Below, piece after piece: positions 54,343 through 62,409 of a stretch of 64,000 nt of DNA; positions within the stretch are counted from its first letter, which is position 1; every line of letters begins with the position of its first letter. The translations under genes and the position numbers were made by a program. The notes below the pieces were generated by a model that worked only from the letters and a program-made list of their open reading frames with translations, did no database searches and was not told where the DNA came from. Source of the stretch: Streptomyces sp. C10-9-1 (GTDB lineage Bacteria > Actinomycetota > Actinomycetes > Streptomycetales > Streptomycetaceae); the NCBI RefSeq assembly GCF_024497955.1, contig NZ_JANHKP010000019.1:62001-126000 (forward strand). The letters run 5' to 3'.

Positions 54343-55779
54343 ATGGTGATGTCGAGTGAGTTCGTACCCTTCGACAGAACGGACATCCACCAGCTGCGCG
54401 ACTTCCTGCTGAATCAGCGCAGGGTCTCCGGCTGGACGCAGGAGGAACTCTCCGAACGCTCAGGGGTCAGCGTCCGGACCATCCGCAACCTGGAGACGGG
54501 CTCCAACACCAACCCGCGGCGCACGTCCGTGGCCCTGCTGCTGTCGGCGCTCGGCGCGGCACCCGCCGCGCCCTCCGAGGCCCCGGGCTGGGACGGCTCC
54601 TGCTGGCCCGCACTGCCGGACCGGCAACCGGAGCCGCCGCACGCGCCGCAACGCGCGTCGACCCTCTCGCCCTGGCAGGGGCCCCGTCCCCAGCGCGACC
54701 CCCTGGTGGGCCGCCAGGCGGACATGCGCCATGTCCTCGCCGCCGCCCAGCGCAGCCGGCTGATCATCCTCACGGGCTCCGGCGGCGTGGGGAAGACCCG
54801 CCTCGCGCTCGCCGCGGCCGCCCGCCTGCGGCCGCTGTTCCGCGAGGGCGTCGCCGTCGCCGAGCTGCGCGACTGCCCGCCCGAACACCTCGACCCGGTC
54901 CGCACACGCGCCGAGTTGACGCGCGTCGCACGGGAGCTCGTGGGCGAGCCGGCCACCGCCTCCGGCGACGGCGGGTCCCCCGGACGCCGGCTGGTGGTGC
55001 TCGACGGGGCCGAGCACGTCGTGCAGCAGACCGCCCGGCTGGCCCGCCGGCTGCTGGACGCCCACCCCGGGCTGCACCTCATCGTCACCTCGCGACGGGC
55101 CCTGGCCTCCGGGTCGGCCGAGACCTGGGAGGTCGAGCCCCTGCCGGTGGAGGGCCACGACGGGCAGGCCGGACGGGACGACGCCGTGCCGGGAGCGGTG
55201 GAACTGCTGCTCCGGCGCGTCCAGGCGGGGCTGCCGCTGCTGGACCTCGCCCACCACCTGCCCCAGGTGCACCGGTTGTGCCGGCTGCTCGACGGAGTGC
55301 CGCTGGCCATAGAGATCGCCGCCCAGCGCCTGCGGTCCCTGCCGCTCAGCTCGCTGCTCGACGAGCAGACCCTCTTCCACCTCCTCGACCAGGCCGACAC
55401 CGGTGGTCTCAGCGCCCACCGCACCCTCTCCGAGAGCGTGCGCTGGAGCTACGACCTCCTGCCCGACCAGCACCGCGAGCTGCTCCACGAACTGGTCGCC
55501 CTGCCCGACGGCTTCTCCCTGGAGCAGGTGCTCACCGCGCGGTCCGCCCGGCGCCTGGGGATGATGCGGGTCGCCCACCTGCTCGCCGAGCTGGCCGACG
55601 CCTCCCTGGTGCAGACCCACCGCGAACGCCACTACACCTACCGCGTCCACGCCCTCGTCCGGCACGTGGTCGCGCAGACCACCCGTCCCGCACCGGAACT
55701 CCGGGCCGACCGGGTGCCGGTCCAGAGCCGCGCGGCGGCGAGGATCACCCGCGAGCGGCCGGTGCCCGCGGGACGCTGA
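54343..55779 (+). CDS. XRE-type regulator fused to NB-ARC-like ATPase
   Basis: A 478-residue protein. Residues about 15-70 form an XRE/Cro helix-turn-helix (RRVSGWTQEELSERSGVSVR, TIRNLETGSNTNPR). After a Pro-rich linker comes a P-loop STAND ATPase: VGRQADMRHVL, Walker A GSGGVGKTR (Lys151), Walker B RLVVLDGAE, LIVTSRRAL, GVPLAIEIAAQRL and the winged-helix segment LSESVRWSYDLLPDQHR. The TPR repeats that usually follow are absent, so it ends early compared with AfsR-type or LuxR-LAL relatives. ATG 54343 is chosen by ribosome-site spacing. Probable cluster regulator. Confidence 0.86.
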   Translation: MVMSSEFVPFDRTDIHQLRDFLLNQRRVSGWTQEELSERSGVSVRTIRNLETGSNTNPRRTSVALLLSALGAAPAAPSEAPGWDGSCWPALPDRQPEPPHAPQRASTLSPWQGPRPQRDPLVGRQADMRHVLAAAQRSRLIILTGSGGVGKTRLALAAAARLRPLFREGVAVAELRDCPPEHLDPVRTRAELTRVARELVGEPATASGDGGSPGRRLVVLDGAEHVVQQTARLARRLLDAHPGLHLIVTSRRALASGSAETWEVEPLPVEGHDGQAGRDDAVPGAVELLLRRVQAGLPLLDLAHHLPQVHRLCRLLDGVPLAIEIAAQRLRSLPLSSLLDEQTLFHLLDQADTGGLSAHRTLSESVRWSYDLLPDQHRELLHELVALPDGFSLEQVLTARSARRLGMMRVAHLLAELADASLVQTHRERHYTYRVHALVRHVVAQTTRPAPELRADRVPVQSRAAARITRERPVPAGR

Positions 55780-55800
55780 CCCCCCGGGGCCGTCCCCGGG

Positions 55801-55852
55801 GGCGGCGAGGACGGGCGGCGGGCCGTCGGCACCGTCGCCCGTCCTCGCCGCC
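55801..55852. terminator. Bidirectional terminator, 17-bp perfect stem
   Basis: Inverted repeat 55801-55817 with 55836-55852 (GGCGGCGAGGACGGGCG and complement) between the convergent regulator and acyl-CoA dehydrogenase genes. Confidence 0.85.
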
Positions 55853-55859
55853 CGGCCGC

Positions 55860-57599
55860 TCAGTCCCGCGCCGCCGCCAGCACGGCGTCCAGCGAGAAGT
55901 GATCCGGCCCGTCGAGACGGGCGAACATCAGCTCCTCCAGCCACGGCAGCAGGCTCTCGTCCAGCTCCGCCGTCGGGTCCAGCCGCTGGAGCAGGCGCTG
56001 AAGCACCAGCACCAGCCAGCCCGCGCTGCGGGTGGTGGCCCGCTCCGCTCCGCCGCCGTGGAGCCAGGTGTAGAGGCAGGAGGCCGCGGCGTGGTGCAGG
56101 CAGTGCTCGGCCGCGGTGTCCTGCGCCTCGGTCGTGGCGGCGTCCGGCGCCTGCGCCGCGAGACGGGCGTAGAACGCCGCCCGGCGGGAGCCGAGTTCGT
56201 CCAGCACCTTCGCCAGTGCGCCGCCCACCCCGGACGGCAGGTCCCGGGCGGCGATCTCCCGGGCGCGGGCCGCCGCGGGCTCGAAGCCGCGGGTGATCTC
56301 GTCCTCCGCCGCGTTGGTCAGCCGCAGCGCCCGGCCGGAGGGCTCCCACACGGGTGCCTCCTCCGAGCGGTCGAAGAGCCGCCGCAGCACCTCGTCCCCG
56401 CCCGGCTGCGGCCGGTCGGCCACCCGTGCCACGGCGGGCAGCTGGGAGGCGACGGCGTGCAGGTTCACATGCGTGGTGCCCTCGAAGATGCTCGCGATGG
56501 CATGGTCGCGCTGCAGCTTCTGGAACGCGCCCCCGGCCACCCCCTCGCGCAGGTAGCCCCGGGCTCCCAGCACCCGGCCGCACTCCTGCACGACCTCCTC
56601 GCCGAGCGTGGGCACCAGGTACTTCACCACCGAGGACCACAGGCTCAGCCGCGAGGGCACCAGCGACAGCGACCGGGCGACCGGGAGGGTGGTGCACTCG
56701 GCGACCAGCAGGTCCAGATGGGCACGGACCAGATGGCGGCGGATCACCGGGATCCGGTAGATCTCCTCGCCGTACAGCACCCGCTCGCGGGCGTGGCGCA
56801 GGGCGATCCGCAGCACCGAGTCCATGGTGCCCAGGGAGAGGGCCCCGATCGCGGTGCGGGTGATCTGGAGGACCGTCAGGATGGCGGTGAGTCCGGCACC
56901 CGGGCGGCCCAGCAGCGCACCCGCCGGCACCCGCGTGCCCTTCAGGACGATGCCGCTCAGGTCGTGGCCGCGCAGGCCCACCGTGCGCACGAAGGGATGG
57001 TTCTCGAACTCGGCCGGATCCGCCTGCTCCTTGTCGAGCAGCAGCAGCGAGGACCCCGCGTTCTCCACGGCCGCGTAGACGGTCACGAAGCGGCCCCTGG
57101 TCGCGTTGCCCACCGGCCACTTCTCGCCCGTGAGCCGGTAGCCCTCCCCGTCCGCGACCGCCCGGGTCGTGTTGGTGCCCAGGTCGCTGCCGTGGTCCGG
57201 TTCCGAGACGGCGAAGCAGGCCAGCGCGCCGTCCAGCATCCCCTCGGCGACCCGGGACCGCTGCTCCTCGTCCCCCCACAGCCACACCGGATTGACGCCC
57301 AGCAGCGCCGATCCGAACATCACCGACACCGTCAGGTTGCGGCGGGCCAGCGGCCGGGTGAGCAGGACCAGCTGCTCCAGGTTGCGCAGACCGCCGCCGA
57401 ACGCCTCGGGCACCAGGTAGCGCGCGAAGCCCCAGGAGCGCACCAGGTCCACGGCGCCCGGCGGCAGTTCGCCGGCCTCCTCGTGGGCGACCGTCCGGGC
57501 GAAGCCGAACGGGCCGTCCGGGTCGGCCGGGTCGCCGAGGAGCCGGTCCAGCTCGGCGGCGAGGGCGTACGAGGGGCGGTCCGCCGCGGTGCCCGTCAT
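55860..57599 (-). CDS. Long acyl-CoA dehydrogenase acting in the gene cluster
   Basis: A 579-residue flavoprotein. The acyl-CoA dehydrogenase core is evident: FAVSEPDHGSDLGTNTTRA, LTGEKWPVGNATRGRF, FVRTVGLRGHDLSGI, and the catalytic-base region IFEGTTHVNLHAVASQL. About 190 extra C-terminal residues form a helical domain, making it much longer than the usual 380. Its start overlaps the carrier protein gene (ATGA), so it probably oxidises or desaturates an acyl or aminoacyl chain held on that carrier, as long ACP-acting dehydrogenases do in lipopeptide pathways (e.g. HxcO of CDA, from memory). Confidence 0.88.
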   Translation of the reverse strand: MTGTAADRPSYALAAELDRLLGDPADPDGPFGFARTVAHEEAGELPPGAVDLVRSWGFARYLVPEAFGGGLRNLEQLVLLTRPLARRNLTVSVMFGSALLGVNPVWLWGDEEQRSRVAEGMLDGALACFAVSEPDHGSDLGTNTTRAVADGEGYRLTGEKWPVGNATRGRFVTVYAAVENAGSSLLLLDKEQADPAEFENHPFVRTVGLRGHDLSGIVLKGTRVPAGALLGRPGAGLTAILTVLQITRTAIGALSLGTMDSVLRIALRHARERVLYGEEIYRIPVIRRHLVRAHLDLLVAECTTLPVARSLSLVPSRLSLWSSVVKYLVPTLGEEVVQECGRVLGARGYLREGVAGGAFQKLQRDHAIASIFEGTTHVNLHAVASQLPAVARVADRPQPGGDEVLRRLFDRSEEAPVWEPSGRALRLTNAAEDEITRGFEPAAARAREIAARDLPSGVGGALAKVLDELGSRRAAFYARLAAQAPDAATTEAQDTAAEHCLHHAAASCLYTWLHGGGAERATTRSAGWLVLVLQRLLQRLDPTAELDESLLPWLEELMFARLDGPDHFSLDAVLAAARD

Positions 57600-57940
57600 G
57601 CCGCCGGGGCCTCGGCGCCGTAGCGGGCGAACATCGAGGACACCTCGTCCTCCTCGGCGAGCTGCGCGCGCCCCGCGGCGATCTCCTCCGCGACGAAGGC
57701 GATCACGTCGCTGACGCGCTCCAGCTTCATGGCCTCCTCGGGGGTCAGCGTCCGCAGCCCGTAGAGGTCCTCCAGGTTGTAGCCGAGCTCGGCGAGGACC
57801 AGGGAGTGGAAGCCGAGGTCGCCGATGAGGCGGTGGCCGGGCTCGACCGCGTCGAGCTTGCGCGGGGCGATCAGCCGGACCATTCCGCACACCACGGGGG
57901 AGACGGCCTCGGCGCCGACGGCGGCAGGAGTCTGAGTCAT
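57596..57940 (-). CDS. Free-standing acyl carrier protein
   Basis: A 114-residue carrier protein. The phosphopantetheine serine is Ser46 in GDLGFHSLVLAELGYNLEDLYG, where the usual L-G-x-D-S-L is changed to GFHSL. A roughly 25-residue C-terminal extension (QLAEEDEVSSMFARYGA) is unusual. It is coupled (ATGA) to the long acyl-CoA dehydrogenase and differs clearly from the carrier at 47361, so the cluster has two dedicated free carriers. Divergent from the thioesterase gene. Confidence 0.88.
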   Translation of the reverse strand: MTQTPAAVGAEAVSPVVCGMVRLIAPRKLDAVEPGHRLIGDLGFHSLVLAELGYNLEDLYGLRTLTPEEAMKLERVSDVIAFVAEEIAAGRAQLAEEDEVSSMFARYGAEAPAA

Positions 57941-58088
57941 GCGCCGAACCTAGGGCGGTGCCGTCGGGCTTCCCAGGCAACCGGCCCGGCAAGCTCACGG
58001 CAACTCGGCTCCTCCCGGAGCCGGGTCGGGCCCACGATGCCGCCGGGCTGCCTGGCCCGCCCCGGCCCGGATGGGCGAGGCTTGGGGC

Positions 58089-58865
58089 ATGAGTGCCACC
58101 GACGCCTACGCCCGGGGAGCGAGCTGGGTCAACGCCCGCTTCACCGCGGGAGCCCCGCGGCTCCGGTTGATCTGCCTGCCCCAGTCCGGGGGCGGTGCGA
58201 CCGCCTTCACCGGATGGCGGCCGCACCTCCCGGAGGGAGTGGAGCTCGCCCCCGTGGAACTCCCCGGCAGGGGATCGCGGATGGCCGAGCCGGTGATGGG
58301 CGAGATCGGGCCGCTGCTCGACGCGCTCCTCGACGGGCTCCGCGGCGAACTCGGCACCCCCTACGCGCTGTTCGGCCACAGCTTCGGCGCCCTGCTCGCC
58401 TACGAGCTCGCGCTCAGGACCGAGCGGGACAGGCTGCCGGCTCCCGCGGCCCTGTTCGTCTCCGGGTCGCGCGCCCCCCAGGTGCCGCTGGGCCGGGCCG
58501 CCGTCGCCGGGAGCGGCGACGAGGAGCTCGCCGACTGGCTGCTGCGCACCGGCGGCCTGCCCCGGGAACTGCTGGACCACCCCGACTTCCTCCGCGAGGT
58601 CCTGCGCGCCGTCCGCGCGGACATGGCCATGGCGGAGCGGTACCACGTACCGGAGCCGGTGCCCGTCGGCTGCCCCCTGTTCGCCCTCGCCGGACGGGAC
58701 GACGAGGTCAGCCCGCCCCGCGCGGTGGCCGCCTGGTCCTCCTGCACCACCGCGGTCCACCGCACCGCGCTGGTGCCCGGCGGCCACTCCTACCCCCGGA
58801 CGCACCCGCGGGAGACCGTCCGCGCCGTCCGCGACGGGCTCGCCCTGGCGGGGATCGACCTCTGA
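58089..58865 (+). CDS. Type II thioesterase
   Basis: A 258-residue alpha/beta-hydrolase. LICLPQSGGGATAFTGW (oxyanion region), the nucleophile elbow FGHSFGALLAYELAL (Ser98), LFALAGRDDEVSP (catalytic Asp) and VPGGHSYP (catalytic His) match RifR/GrsT-type thioesterases. They clear blocked carriers, and here it may also release product, since no thioesterase domain closes the visible NRPS. ATG 58089. Divergent from the carrier/dehydrogenase pair and convergent with the P450 gene. Confidence 0.93.
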   Translation: MSATDAYARGASWVNARFTAGAPRLRLICLPQSGGGATAFTGWRPHLPEGVELAPVELPGRGSRMAEPVMGEIGPLLDALLDGLRGELGTPYALFGHSFGALLAYELALRTERDRLPAPAALFVSGSRAPQVPLGRAAVAGSGDEELADWLLRTGGLPRELLDHPDFLREVLRAVRADMAMAERYHVPEPVPVGCPLFALAGRDDEVSPPRAVAAWSSCTTAVHRTALVPGGHSYPRTHPRETVRAVRDGLALAGIDL

Positions 58866-58870
58866 GCGCC

Positions 58871-58901
58871 CCCGGCGGGCCCGGCGCCCGGGCCCGCCGG
58901 G
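58871..58901. terminator. Bidirectional terminator, 14-bp perfect stem
   Basis: Inverted repeat 58871-58884 with 58888-58901 and a 3-nt loop, lying between the convergent thioesterase and P450 genes. Confidence 0.85.
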
Positions 58902-58909
58902 GAGCGGGA

Positions 58910-60139
58910 TCAGCGGGCCGGGGCGAGGGCCACCGGAAGCGAGGAGAACCCGCTCAGGAAGTTCGAGTACACGTGCCGCGGCTCCCCGTCCGGACGCGCC
59001 GAGCCCACCAGCTCCCGCAGGCTCTCCAGCAGCGCGCCCAGCTCCGCACGGGCCAGGAACGCCCCGAGGCAGAAGTGCGGCCCGTGCGCGAAGGACAGGT
59101 GCTTGTTGGGCGTGCGGGCCAGGTCGAACACGTCCGGGTCGGTGAAGACGCGCTCGTCGCGGTTGCCCGACGCCAGCCACGCCACCACGACGTCCCCCTC
59201 CTCGACGAACTGGTCGTCCACCAGCACGTCCTGCGTCGCGGTCCGGCCGCTGTGCAGGGCCGGGCTGGTCCAGCGCAGGACCTCCTCCACGGCCGGGGCG
59301 ATGCCCGCGCGGCCGGAGACCAGCGCCTGCCACTGGTCCTCGCGGTGCATCAGCGCGTGGAGCCCGCCGATCATGGCGAAGCGGGTCGTCTCGTGGCCGC
59401 CCATGATGATGCTGTAGCAGTTGAAGACGATCTCCTCGTGCGTCAGCGGGCGCCCGTCGATCTCCTTGGTCACCAGCAGGCTGACGACGTCGTCGTAGGG
59501 CTTGGCGCGCCGCTGCGCCGCCAGCTCGGAGAAGTACAGCAGCAGGCCGTTGCGGGAGGACCAGGTGGCCTCCTCGGTGGGCGCCCCGTCGGCGGAGGAC
59601 AGCGCCGTGGAGGTCAGGTCGATGATGTGCTGCCGCTCCCCGGCGGGCACACCCAGCAGGTCGCAGATGGCCGCCAGCGGGATGTGGGCGGCCACGTCGG
59701 CGGCGAAGTCCACCCGGCCGCGCTCCACGGCCTCCTCGACCAGCTGCCGGGTCCCGCGCCGCACGCTCCGGACCACCACGTCCAGGGAGCGCGGGGAGAA
59801 CGGCTTCAGCAGCGCGCTGCGGAGCGCCTTGTGGGGACGCCCGTCGGTGACCGCCAGCATCTGCCCGGCGGCGGAGTCGCCCCCGGCGAGCAGGGTGTCG
59901 AGCACGTTCCCGCGCTCCGAGGTGAAGGTCTCGCTGTCGTTGAGCACCGAGACGATGTCGGCGTGGCCGCTGACGACCCAGAAGCCCGGGCGGTCGGCGG
60001 TCTCCGGCTGCCAGTGCACCGGCGACTCGCTGCGCAGCCGCCGCCACAGCGGCCCCAGGTCGTGGTCGGCGTGCAGCAGCGGGTCCGCGAGGTCCAGGGC
60101 GTCGAGCGGGCCCGGGGCGAGGGCGGGGCGGGTGTCCAT
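58910..60139 (-). CDS. Cytochrome P450
   Basis: A 409-residue soluble P450. The I-helix reads IIMGGHETTR with the acid-alcohol pair Glu-Thr, the K-helix ExxR is EEVLR, and the heme ligand is Cys357 in FAHGPHFCLGAFLAR. Bacterial P450s of this sort use ferredoxin partners, none of which is encoded nearby. Placed after an oxygenase and an SDR gene, it is a tailoring enzyme or acts on a carrier-bound amino acid; substrate unknown. Start ATG 60137-60139. Confidence 0.94.
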   Translation of the reverse strand: MDTRPALAPGPLDALDLADPLLHADHDLGPLWRRLRSESPVHWQPETADRPGFWVVSGHADIVSVLNDSETFTSERGNVLDTLLAGGDSAAGQMLAVTDGRPHKALRSALLKPFSPRSLDVVVRSVRRGTRQLVEEAVERGRVDFAADVAAHIPLAAICDLLGVPAGERQHIIDLTSTALSSADGAPTEEATWSSRNGLLLYFSELAAQRRAKPYDDVVSLLVTKEIDGRPLTHEEIVFNCYSIIMGGHETTRFAMIGGLHALMHREDQWQALVSGRAGIAPAVEEVLRWTSPALHSGRTATQDVLVDDQFVEEGDVVVAWLASGNRDERVFTDPDVFDLARTPNKHLSFAHGPHFCLGAFLARAELGALLESLRELVGSARPDGEPRHVYSNFLSGFSSLPVALAPAR

Positions 60140-60214
60140 GGGGCTTCCTCGGGTCGGTGGGCGGATACGGGGGGGGCGCGGTGCCCGGGCGGGGCGCGGG
60201 CACCGCGCGCGGGC

Positions 60215-60985
60215 TCAGCCCAGGGGCTTCAGCGGGCCGGGGAAGAAGGCCGTGGTCGCCCCGGCGGTCTCGGCGCCGTCGACGGTGAACTGCTGGCCGG
60301 AGACGAACGCGGCCTCCGGCGAGGCCAGGAAGTGGAACATTGCGGCGATCTCCTCCGGCAGGGCGTGCCGCCGCGCCGGGATGCGCTCGTTGACCTCCTG
60401 GAGCATCGCCTCGGTGTACTCCGCGCGCTGCATGGGCGTGAGCACGGCACCGGGGGCGACGCACGCCGTGCGGATCAGCGGGCTCAGCTCCACGGCGAAG
60501 GTCTGGCAGAGCGAGGCGACACCGGCCTTGCTGGCGTTGTAGTCGGCGTAGAGCGGGTATCCGCGGGAGCCGTTGACGGAGGCGGTCGCCAGGAGCACGC
60601 CCTCGCCCCGGCGCAGCATGTGCGGCACGCTGTGGCGCCACAGGGCCAGCACGCCCATCAGGTTGACGTCCAGGGTGCGCCGCGCCTCCTCCTCGGTCAG
60701 CTCGCAGATGCCGTGCCGGATGCTGATGCCCGCGTTGGCGACCACCACGTCCAGGCGCCCGCGTGCGGCGTGCACCCGGTCGACCTCCTCGCGCACGGCG
60801 TCCCAGTCGGCCACGTCCACCTCCCTCCAGTGGACCGCCCCGCCCCCCTCGCGGGGGCCGTCGGGGACGCCGGGGGCGGGCGGGGCGACGTCGAGGTTCA
60901 CCACGTGGTCGCCGGCGCGGGCGAACCGCTCCGCGGTGGCCTGGCCGATGCCGCTGGACGCGCCGGACACGATGACGGTGCGCAT
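60215..60985 (-). CDS. Short-chain dehydrogenase/reductase
   Basis: A 256-residue classical SDR. Cofactor motif VSGASSGIGQA at the N-terminus, NAG in VVANAGIS, catalytic Tyr149 and Lys153 in YADYNASKAGV, and VAPGAVLTPM. The Asp after the second strand (NLDV) favours NAD(H) over NADP(H). It follows the oxygenase in the same operon, so it might oxidise the hydroxyl that enzyme introduces (inference). Confidence 0.93.
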   Translation of the reverse strand: MRTVIVSGASSGIGQATAERFARAGDHVVNLDVAPPAPGVPDGPREGGGAVHWREVDVADWDAVREEVDRVHAARGRLDVVVANAGISIRHGICELTEEEARRTLDVNLMGVLALWRHSVPHMLRRGEGVLLATASVNGSRGYPLYADYNASKAGVASLCQTFAVELSPLIRTACVAPGAVLTPMQRAEYTEAMLQEVNERIPARRHALPEEIAAMFHFLASPEAAFVSGQQFTVDGAETAGATTAFFPGPLKPLG

Positions 60986-61073
60986 GGGTGCTGCCTTTCT
61001 GGGAGTGCCGCGGGGAGGCGGACCCGCCGTGAGCGGTCCGCGGGACAGTGCGGTGCGGCCCGGGCCGCACCGG

Positions 61074-62153
61074 TCAGACGACGACCCGCTGGTGCCCGAG
61101 CGCGTAACCGGTCTGGTCGCGGCGCAGGTTGCGGCTGACGGTGAGCTTCTTCAGCCAGCGGTCGCCGCCGTCGTAGCGGGGGACGAACGGCCTCCGGCCG
61201 TGGACGGCACGGTAGTTGTCCACGACGAGCAGCGAGCCGGGGCCCACCGCGACGTCCCGCTGCACCCGGTGCAGCTCCGCCATCAGGCGGTCGAGTGCCG
61301 CCTCGGCCCCGGTGTCGCCGGGGCGTACGTCCATGAAGGGGCGGTCGATGCGCAGATAGGGGTTGAACCGGTCGCCGAACAGCACCGCCGTCGGCACCGG
61401 CCGCTCTGCCATCTCGCGCAGCCGCGCGAGCGCCGGGTGCCCGGGGTCCGACTCCTCGAGCTGCCGGATGTGCTCGGTGTCGGGGCGGATGTGGAACCTG
61501 GCCTCCGCGAGGACCGAGCGGTCCTCCTCGCTCAGCCGCACCTCGCCGACCGAGGCCACGATGGTGGGCACCAGGTCGGGGTTGCGCAGCCCGAGCAGCA
61601 GCAGGTAGTCGCAGCGGTTCGGGTGGAAGCCGTCCTCGGTGTGGAACTCCAGCAGGCTGGTGCTGCCGTACCCGCTCTGCCGCTCCTCGTCGCCGCGGAC
61701 GGGCAGGATGTTCTGGATGATCCGTCCCTCCTGGAGCGTCGCCCAGCCGAACGGGTCGCCCAGAACCATCCCGCACAGCGCCAGCCACAGCTCCTGCTCC
61801 CGGGCGGTCCCCCCGCGGATCGCCTCGCTCCAGTGCCCGGGGGTGGGCCCGAGGAGGGCGTCGTCCACGGGGAAGCCGTGCACCAGGGCCGCGGCGCTGC
61901 CCTCGGTGCGCCGGAAGGACAGCAGGAACGCGCGCAGCCCGGCGGGCAGCAGCTCCTCGGGTGAGTGGTCCAGGTCGTAGAACTCGGCCCGGTCCGGCCG
62001 CACCCGGGTGTCCGCGAGCGCGGCGGCCGCCTGCCGGAGTGCGCGCACCTCGCCGCCGCCGAGGCGGTACTCGGCGAGTGCCGGGCCGCCCGGGGCCCCG
62101 GAGGCGGTCGCGGCCGGGCGGGCCGCGCGGGAAGCAGGAGCAGTGCTCGTCAT
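61074..62153 (-). CDS. Fe(II)/2-oxoglutarate amino acid hydroxylase (clavaminate synthase-like)
   Basis: A 359-residue TauD-superfamily oxygenase of the VioC/AsnO/OrfP group. Iron ligands are His171 and Glu173 in LLEFHTEDGFHP (the HxE form characteristic of this group) and His318 in YRAVHGRRPF; Arg341 in VSRNLRR would bind 2-oxoglutarate. Characterised relatives hydroxylate the beta carbon of arginine or asparagine before NRPS incorporation. It follows the NRPS gene after 256 bp. ATG 62151-62153 chosen; a GTG 15 bp upstream is possible. Confidence 0.9.
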   Translation of the reverse strand: MTSTAPASRAARPAATASGAPGGPALAEYRLGGGEVRALRQAAAALADTRVRPDRAEFYDLDHSPEELLPAGLRAFLLSFRRTEGSAAALVHGFPVDDALLGPTPGHWSEAIRGGTAREQELWLALCGMVLGDPFGWATLQEGRIIQNILPVRGDEERQSGYGSTSLLEFHTEDGFHPNRCDYLLLLGLRNPDLVPTIVASVGEVRLSEEDRSVLAEARFHIRPDTEHIRQLEESDPGHPALARLREMAERPVPTAVLFGDRFNPYLRIDRPFMDVRPGDTGAEAALDRLMAELHRVQRDVAVGPGSLLVVDNYRAVHGRRPFVPRYDGGDRWLKKLTVSRNLRRDQTGYALGHQRVVV

Positions 62154-62246
62154 GTCGGTGGTCCTCACCAGGTCGTGACCGCTCGGGTCGTCGGGCGTTC
62201 GGTCCTGTGCGGTCCGCGCAGCGGGTGCCGGGCCGCGTGTCGGTAC

Positions 62247-62291
62247 CCCCTGGACCGGCCGAGCAGGGTCCCGGCCTTCCTGGTCCAGGGG
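62247..62291 (-). terminator. Nested hairpin between the NRPS and oxygenase genes
   Basis: A 10-bp outer stem (CCCCTGGACC 62247-62256 with 62282-62291) and a 5-bp inner stem (62257-62261 with 62272-62276) lie in the 256-bp gap. A second small hairpin is at 62301-62317 (GGTGCGG/CCGCACC). It may end the NRPS transcript or attenuate the downstream oxygenase-SDR-P450 genes. Confidence 0.6.
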
Positions 62292-62409
62292 CGGTGCGGT
62301 GGTGCGGGTCCCGCACCAGCGTGCGGGCGTGCGTGCGGGGTGTTCTGTTCTCGGGGGAGCGGTGGTGCGGGCGGGCCGGAGCGGCGCCCGGCCCGCCCGC
62401 CGGGGCGGC

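Noticed and set aside
53883-54359. 158-residue open frame in the leader of the XRE/NB-ARC gene
   Set aside because: No domain, Cys/Arg/Ser-rich random-like composition, and it overlaps the regulator start; several other frames are equally open.
45847-57940. Prolyl-to-pyrrole pathway (A enzyme, carrier, dehydrogenase as in pyoluteorin or clorobiocin)
   Set aside because: The dehydrogenase is far longer than prolyl-PCP dehydrogenases and is coupled to a different carrier, and the hand-read A code does not resemble that of prolyl-activating enzymes.
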